Positions 60,093-64,000 of a stretch of 64,000 nucleotides of DNA are shown in pieces (position 1 is the stretch's first letter; each line of letters opens with the position of its first letter). The translations under genes were made by a program, and so were the position numbers. The stretch covers positions 620,001-684,000 of the forward strand of contig JAUPFP010000025.1 of the NCBI GenBank assembly GCA_036925085.1, given 5' to 3'. The DNA comes from Brachycybe producta (taxonomy: Eukaryota > Arthropoda > Diplopoda > Playtdesmida > Andrognathidae). A model generated the notes under the pieces. It searched no databases, had not been told where the DNA came from, and was given only the letters and a program-made list of their open reading frames with translations.

Positions 60093-60564
60093 GGTAGAAA
60101 ATAAAACCGCATAATTCTTTTGTCTTTATTTATGAGGTTTTCATTGAAAAAGAGTATTTTTTCAACAATGTTCAAATTTAGAATTTGAACATTTTTTTTC
60201 TTTTCTTGATTAATTTATTTGATTATGTCTCATATTTTATTATTCTTAGAAAGTCTTATGATTTTAAAATAAACAACTACCACTAAATTTGGCTTTAATA
60301 TTTATTTTTCTCATTTCTTCAAATGAGACTATAAATAAATAAGCAACGAAAAATTAATATGAGACACTTTTTAGATGAAATTTCTTGTTTTAATGAAGCG
60401 GAATTGAGCTAAAAATAACTAGTTAATCATTTTTCTTTTGTATTTTTGGAAGTTTAAAATTGCAATTTTGATATTTCTAGTCTGTTGTTAAAAATGATAA
60501 ATTTGAACATTTTTAAACTTAAATTGGTTTTAAAGTATAAACACCTCTCAAACTGTTCATGACT

Positions 60565-61110
60565 ATTAACAGGTCTTGTTGAGCTTCATGGGTCTGGTGG
60601 GTTTCATTTGTATGGTGGGTATTGTGGTCTTCATGGGTCTGGTGGACTTTGTGGATCTGGTTGACGTAGTGGGCCTGATGAACTTTGTTTGCCTGGTATG
60701 CTTCATGAGTCTGTTGAATATGGTAGGTCCCATGGGGCTGTTGGACTTAGTAGGTCTCGTAGGTTTCTTGGGTCTAGTATAATTTCATAGGTCTGGTGTT
60801 CTTCCTGGGTTTAGTTAACTTTGTGAGTCTGGTGGGCTTCATGGGTCTGGTGAACTTTGTGGATCTGGTTAACATTGTGGGCCTGGTGAACTTTGTTTTT
60901 CTGGTATGCTTCATGAGTCAGTTGAGTATTGTAGGTCGCATGGGGCTGTTAGACTTAGTAGGTCATGTAGGTATTGGGGCTTCTTGGATCTAGTATACTG
61001 TAATTTCATAGGTCTGGTATACTTCCTAGGTTTAGTTAACTTCGTGAGTCTGGTGGGCTTCATGGGTCTGATGGGCATTGTGGGCCTCATAGGCTTTGTT
61101 ATCCTCATTA
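60565..61110. repeat. Degenerate GGGTCTGGTGG array with two higher-order units of about 230 bp
   Basis: A 15-base motif such as CATGGGTCTGGTGGGCTTTG repeats with substitutions. A longer block (CTTTGTGGATCTGGTT ... GCTTCATGAGTC ... CATGGGGCTGTT) occurs twice. The hydrophobic Gly/Leu/Val frames across it mirror the repeat and are not genes. Confidence 0.85.
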
Positions 61111-61855
61111 TCTTAGTAGACTGGGCCTCAATTTTGTTTTTAGTACTTTTATCAAATGTAGTGTTCTAGTCTCTATTATTTCATTCACATGTATTTGGTT
61201 GAAAAACATGAATAACTACTAAGATTTTTTTCTTTTCCTGTTTTTTTTTCTATTGCAACTTTTTGTATATTCGATTTGAATAAATAAAAGTAGGCCTAAA
61301 GAATTTATTCTTTTTTATACCTAAAAAAAAATCCCGACACTGGTTTAGAATAGATAGGGGCACACTTATGTAAAATATCACCTTTGGGACTTATTTCTTT
61401 TCTGTCTTTTTTTTTCTCTTCTTGTGGGTGGGTTCCTTTTATTTTTTTTTTCTACCTTCCAAAAACTGAGGGTGGTTGTGGTGGTGAGGTTGGAAATTTC
61501 TCGTTTTTTTCCATTTCGTTATTTACTGGTTGCAAATCGTTAAGAATACAAATGGTGTGAATTTGTGAATGATGATAATGGACAATTTTTTTTTTCTGCA
61601 AGAAAAAAAAAGTGGCACATGTGTATTACATTAAGTTTGATTTCTAAAAAGGAAATTGTGGACACATTTTTTGGAAATGGATTTGACTGGAGAAATAAAA
61701 ATCTCAATAATGTAATATATAGAACATGATTTCAGTGTTCTTTTTATTTTGTACGATTTTTTATACGAGCCTTGTATCCTTTTATCATTTATGAGGTGTT
61801 TGAATGACAATTTGTGGTTGTGTATTATTGATGTAGATAGAGCTCAGTGTTTGCA
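61111..61855. other. Unique AT-rich sequence
   Basis: No gene or repeat recognised. Confidence 0.45.
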
Positions 61856-61857
61856 AG

Positions 61858-62640
61858 CAATTTGCTCAGAATGTTGCTGAGGTTGAGTAACTATCGCTTG
61901 TTTTAGCTGCACTATGTGTAATTTGCAATGGTCCATTCAGTTAAAAAAAATGCTTAGCTTGAATTTGATTGCCCTTTTGCCTTTATAGGTTGAAACTTTG
62001 TAGGTGAAAATGCGTGAAATTTTTTTTTGTTCGAAAATTATTATGACTAGTATTTTAAAAGTGACCTAAAAGTTGACCTATTGCGAGGGGACCTCAATAT
62101 TAGTATCGAATATTTGGACCCAACTTCTTCTTTATCCTTTCCTTCAGTCGCCTTTGCATGTAGACAGCATTTAATAATAATAAAAAAAATGGCGGCCATC
62201 TTGTTTTTTTTCATAAAGCAGATTTTTAATTAAAAGATGCACAAGGCCTCAAGTTGCTTAGGCAACTCATTGTTGCTTCTTTTAGCTGTAGTTGTGTGTA
62301 ATTGCAATGTGGTCAATTCAGTTGGAAAAAAAGGCTCAGCTTTCCATTTGACTACCCTGTTTCCATTAGGTCAAAATTGGAGGCGATTAGGTCAATTTTT
62401 AAATTTTTAAGAGTAGTATTTTCAGTATAGCTGACCTCCTTAGTAACTTAATATGGTTGTGAGAGCCTCACTATTAGCATGTCATATTTAGTCCCGATTT
62501 CTTCCTTCCACCCACTCCTCATCAGTGGCCTCATACAACTAAAACACAGCAACAAGTGCAGCATTAATAAAATAAAAAAAAACGGGCGGCCATTTTGTTT
62601 TTTCATAATGCAGATTTTTCAATATATAAGATGCCATAAC
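61858..62640. repeat. Diverged tandem duplication, two units of about 390 bp
   Basis: The units 61858-62240 and 62262-62640 share, in order, TTGCTTGTTTTAGCTG-like, GTGTAATTGCAATG, CATTCAGTT, TTAGGTCAA-like, GACCTCAATATTAG-like, AATAATAAAAAAAATGGCGG and CATAATGCAGATTTTT. Identity is perhaps 70%. Confidence 0.65.
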
Positions 62641-63150
62641 ACATAAAATTCTTTATTGCTTTTAACCTCGTTGTATAATTGCATCATCATTTTTTTTTTT
62701 GCTCTTGAAGACCATTTTTTATTATGGTAACTGACATGAGGGCGGCGGCGACGTTGTTGGTGGTGGTGGCGGCAACACTTTTTTTTTTCTGGGGCGGCGG
62801 ATAAGGCGAGAGGGGGGGGGGGGGGTTAAGAGGAGGTGAGAGTGCTTTGAAACCCTGTTCCATATTTTTATTGCCTCCTATTGACATGAGTTCCATTTAA
62901 TTCACTTCTAATTTTTGACGTTTTTTTTTAATTATATATATGTATAATAATAATTTGAACGGTGTTCGTTCTTGTGTGTGAGATTAAGTTTCTTAAGTGC
63001 TTTTTTTTCTGCATCTTTGCACCAAGTGTCTTAAAATGAAGGAGATAGAATGGAGGAAAAAAAAGTCTCTTCAACTATTAGATTTCACTAATTTATGGAA
63101 TTATGACGACACAAGGAGAGAGTTTGCTTTGCATTTTATTTTAGAAAGCA
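62641..63150. other. Unique sequence with simple repeats
   Basis: GGTGGTGGCGG triplet run near 62755, G12 near 62813. No gene recognised. Confidence 0.45.
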
Positions 63151-63156
63151 GACTTA

Positions 63157-63352
63157 AAGCCTGGTTTACACTGAGTCGTGAATTGGACGAGAGAGAGCGA
63201 GAGAGAGAGCACTACCGGTAGGCTAGCAGTAGTAATGACTACCTCATATGAACAAGTGGTGGTGGAAGTGGGCGGTCGTACACGACCTTGAAAAGTGGGG
63301 ACGTGCTCCCTCCAACCAACCAACCTTCACGACTCCGTGTGAACCCGGCTTA
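63157..63352. mobile_element. Family N PIF/Harbinger-type MITE, short form, TAA duplication
   Basis: AGCCTGGTTTACACTGAGTC ... TCCGTGTGAACCCGGCT, TAA outside both ends. It shares CACTACCGGTAGGCTAGCAG and GTGGGCGGTCGTACACGACC with the copy at 23930, with the right half deleted. Confidence 0.85.
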
Positions 63353-63356
63353 ACTA

Positions 63357-63490
63357 CAGGCAAGTGTGCTCAGCACTAACTTTTCGGTTTTTTCCCGCTC
63401 TTTTATGAGCGTCAGACCAAAATATCAACCAATTAGAATTTGAAAAGAGCGGGGCAATGTGACATCGGACCAAGTAACAATCTAATTAGT
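63357..63490. mobile_element. Family D (D3) fragment joined to family G
   Basis: ACAGGCAAGTGTGCTCAGCA ... GAGCGGGGCAATGTGACATC, then at about 63490 it passes into the family G arm (GTTCAAAGTCCAATGTGCAC). Confidence 0.65.
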
Positions 63491-64000
63491 TCAAAGTCCA
63501 ATGTGCACCTTAAATATATGCTCATCTAGTGATAGAATGACAAAAAATTGGTAAGTGCGGTTCTATTTTTAAAAACTATTTCAAAATCGCGAATTTCTCT
63601 TATGTTTTTATGTTAAACTCCATTGAGTACGTCCTCGAAAGAAAAAAAAAACATCCAATAAAATGTTGGTAAAAATACGTGAAAATTATTTTAAAAACCA
63701 CAAGTAAACCACAGTGAAACCAACACATTAGCCCACGTGCTGATTTTTTTCCTGGCTTTTTAAAGTTATTTTTAGGTATTTTTACCAACATTTTAAGGGA
63801 TGTTTTTTTTCTTATGTTTGAGTTTAACATAAGAGTTAAAAATTAGCGATTTTGAAATATTTTTTAAAAATAGAAAAACACTTAACATTTTTTTTGTCAT
63901 TTTATCACTAGATCAGCATATATTTAAAGTGTACATTGCACTTTGAACTATCAAAATTGGACAACTTTAAATATGAAAAATAAACATATTGCCGGTACGA
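63490..64000. mobile_element. Family G foldback element, cut by window end
   Basis: AATATATGCTCATCTAGTGA ... centre near 63720 ... TCACTAGATCAGCATATATT and AATATGAAAAATAAACATAT. The left arm is truncated by D; the right arm continues beyond the window. Confidence 0.75.

Noticed and set aside
60576-61169. Hydrophobic frames that look like membrane proteins
   Set aside because: They follow a 15-base degenerate tandem repeat; periodicity of the peptide equals that of the DNA.

Overview
The window is AT-rich nuclear DNA from an animal, probably a small-genome invertebrate that I cannot place further. The evidence is a gene split into many exons by short GT..AG introns, a metazoan-type SEC16 protein, and a dense load of short non-autonomous DNA transposons. 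I saw no rRNA gene, complete tRNA gene, prokaryotic operon or CRISPR array.

Positions 1-22663 (+ strand) hold the 3' part of one protein-coding gene, a SEC16 homologue, which scaffolds COPII coat assembly at ER exit sites. I could place 18 exons. All join in a consistent phase and give 952 residues followed by a stop; the 5' end lies before the window. Exons 1-11 (to 3222) carry the central conserved region and the helical ACE1 domain. Exon 12 and exons 13-18 carry the low-complexity linker, a C-terminal DKNPA-IVWDP block and the tail. Introns 12, 16 and 17 are long (2.3, 7.9 and 6.8 kb) and full of transposon remnants. Intron 12 also holds an unexplained 510-base cysteine-rich coding-like segment (4773-5282) with an internal seven-residue repeat whose two copies differ only at synonymous positions.

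From 22664 to 64000 I find no convincing protein-coding gene. The stretch is a museum of small transposons, and many of them sit inside one another. Comparing interrupted with uninterrupted copies inside the window gives exact insertion sites for several families: a Helitron-like element ending in a hairpin plus CTAG and inserting between A and T (family C); three hAT-type families with 8-bp target duplications (E, F, X); PIF/Harbinger-type families with TTA/TAA duplications (B, K, N, P); a foldback family with about 9-bp duplications (D); and a TTAA-flanked giant hairpin (G). The commonest repeat (A, over 20 copies) is a roughly 280-bp foldback element. Satellite-like arrays are also present: a 24-bp GCGCATGTGC array, a 12-bp array, a CATGCGACATGACGCA array, a 37-bp array within a 0.93-kb palindrome, and arrays built on TTAGAGGCTA.

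The most useful outcome is the internal 'fossil record' of insertion order (for example outer foldback, then B, then C at 48.7-50.3 kb; and A, then X, then D at 20.8-21.7 kb), together with the unassigned cysteine-rich exon. Family letters A-X are my own labels for this window. Repeat boundaries were read by eye; they are exact where a target duplication or empty site is given and otherwise good to roughly 10-30 bases.
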